Shown here: positions 63,488 through 64,000 of the stretch, piece after piece
Layout: each line of letters starts with the position of its first letter
Numbering within the stretch: the first letter of the stretch is position 1
From: Euglena gracilis
Taxonomy: Eukaryota > Euglenida > Euglenophyceae > Euglenales
DNA: 64,000 nucleotides
Direction: 5' to 3'
Assembly: GCA_039621445.1 (NCBI GenBank)
Contig: CP154955.1
Span: 24,080,064-24,144,063, forward strand
Notes under the pieces: generated by a model
Seen by the model: the letters and a program-made list of their open reading frames with translations, nothing else
Databases searched by the model: none
Told to the model about the DNA's origin: nothing
Made by a program: the position numbers and the translations under genes

Positions 63488-63666
63488 CTGGCTCATGCCA
63501 TAGATTTCTTCCAGTTCATACACAGAGCCATCAATCTCCAGCTTCTGTTTTACCACTCGCAAAGTGAACGCACTGCGCGGCGAAGAGAAATCCGCCAACC
63601 CAGCCCCGTCGTCGCTGGCCGTGGGACTTGCAGACGGTGCAATCACTTGGGGGCACAGGATTTTGA
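63488..63666 (-). CDS. RNF157/LOG2-like RING E3 ligase, upstream exon
   Basis: The minus-strand exon ends at a GTGTGT donor after EEIYGMSQ. The core SAFTLRVVKQKLEIDGSVYE then LEEIYGMSQ matches the family segment V-V-K-Q-x6-G-x-x-Y-x-L-x-E-I-Y-G-I that lies just before the RING in mahogunin, RNF157 and LOG2. Upstream, CPQVIAPSASPTASDDGAG aligns with the variable linker of plant members. The acceptor is either CTGAG at 63667-63668 or a later AAG. Donor phase 0 matches the RING exon's acceptor, so the two may be consecutive, separated by an intron of 5.1 kb; a small linking exon cannot be excluded. Confidence 0.8.
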
Positions 63667-63805
63667 CTCAGTTTCTTATTGCACTTATTGAACAGAATTG
63701 CGGCCCATTGTCGTTTGCAAGCTCACGGAAATTTCTCATCCGCACCAATGTGGTGACAAGACAGGATGAGTAAAAGAAGAGGGGGGAAACGGCAATTATA
63801 TTCCC

Positions 63806-63902
63806 ATTTAAACACCTAACCACCCTGAACACAGCTGGTTTTCAATTGCCCCTGTGGTTGCAGGTAGGTATGCTGTGCTTGCGCTGCTCCAGATTCAGGT
63901 AC
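63806..63902 (-). CDS. Possible further upstream exon of the ligase gene
   Basis: On the minus strand a strong acceptor (TTTTATTTTATTTCAG) precedes VPESGAAQAQHTYLQPQGQL. Gln/Tyr/Pro composition fits the poorly conserved N-terminal part of such ligases, but there is no diagnostic motif. A GTGGTT donor candidate lies near 63820. Confidence 0.3.
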
Positions 63903-64000
63903 CTGAAATAAAATAAAAAGTGGTTCCACTCAGCAACGTTACTGTTGGGACCCACTGACCCACACGGGGGTCGTGAGGCCCCGCCACACTGCATTTTTCC

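Overview
This is a nuclear genomic window from a eukaryote with a large, repeat-rich genome. Coding signal is confined to short islands of about 50-270 bp bounded by GT..AG splice sites. These islands sit in long non-coding stretches packed with mobile elements, microsatellites and long runs of G or C. I see no operons, ribosome-binding sites, CRISPR arrays, rRNA genes or convincing tRNA genes. The protein families present (an RNF157/LOG2-type RING ligase, a Kazal module, EGF modules of C-x-C-x-C type, a DNAJC17-type RRM, DIRS-like and pogo-like transposons) fit a protist or alga with metazoan-like secreted proteins. The sequence alone does not let me name the lineage. TGA serves as the stop codon in every terminal exon found.

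Layout. 0-9 kb: microsatellites, G-run-bounded MITEs, an unrecognised ORF pair near 6 kb, and one exon on the minus strand at 1.3 kb. 8.3-12 kb: minus-strand exons, including an RRM exon (9.75-9.87 kb) and a CCHC zinc-knuckle exon (11.8 kb). 10.5-17.5 kb: dispersed elements, G-rich arrays, a perfect 33-bp-arm hairpin and a 203-bp pogo-type MITE. 17.5-20.2 kb: a complete pogo-like DNA transposon with TIRs, TA target duplication and a multi-exon transposase that carries a C-terminal PHD-type zinc finger. 20.2-26.5 kb: almost purely repeats (nested inverted repeats, minisatellites, hairpins). 27.2-39.6 kb: plus-strand exons for secreted modules (Kazal, four EGF-like modules, a ricin-B-type lectin module, a Cys-rich module and a terminal exon) that could belong to one mosaic gene, mixed with MITEs and some unassigned exons. 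39.7-42.2 kb: a large element with GC satellite tracts, with a second copy at 58.8-60.0 kb. 45.6-55.9 kb: three decayed copies of a DIRS-like tyrosine-recombinase retrotransposon in alternating orientation with long inverted repeats between them. 57.1-63.7 kb: a minus-strand gene for a mahogunin/RNF157/LOG2-like E3 ubiquitin ligase, of which the last three recognisable exons lie here.

The strongest biology is in the mobile elements. A pogo-like element has a PHD finger and its own MITE derivative in the same window. There is a recurring MITE type whose ends are homopolymer G and C runs with 7-bp target duplications. The DIRS-like copies carry catalytic-site losses and a duplicated recombinase segment. 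All exon calls are read by eye from splice sites and motifs; gene models joining exons are inference.
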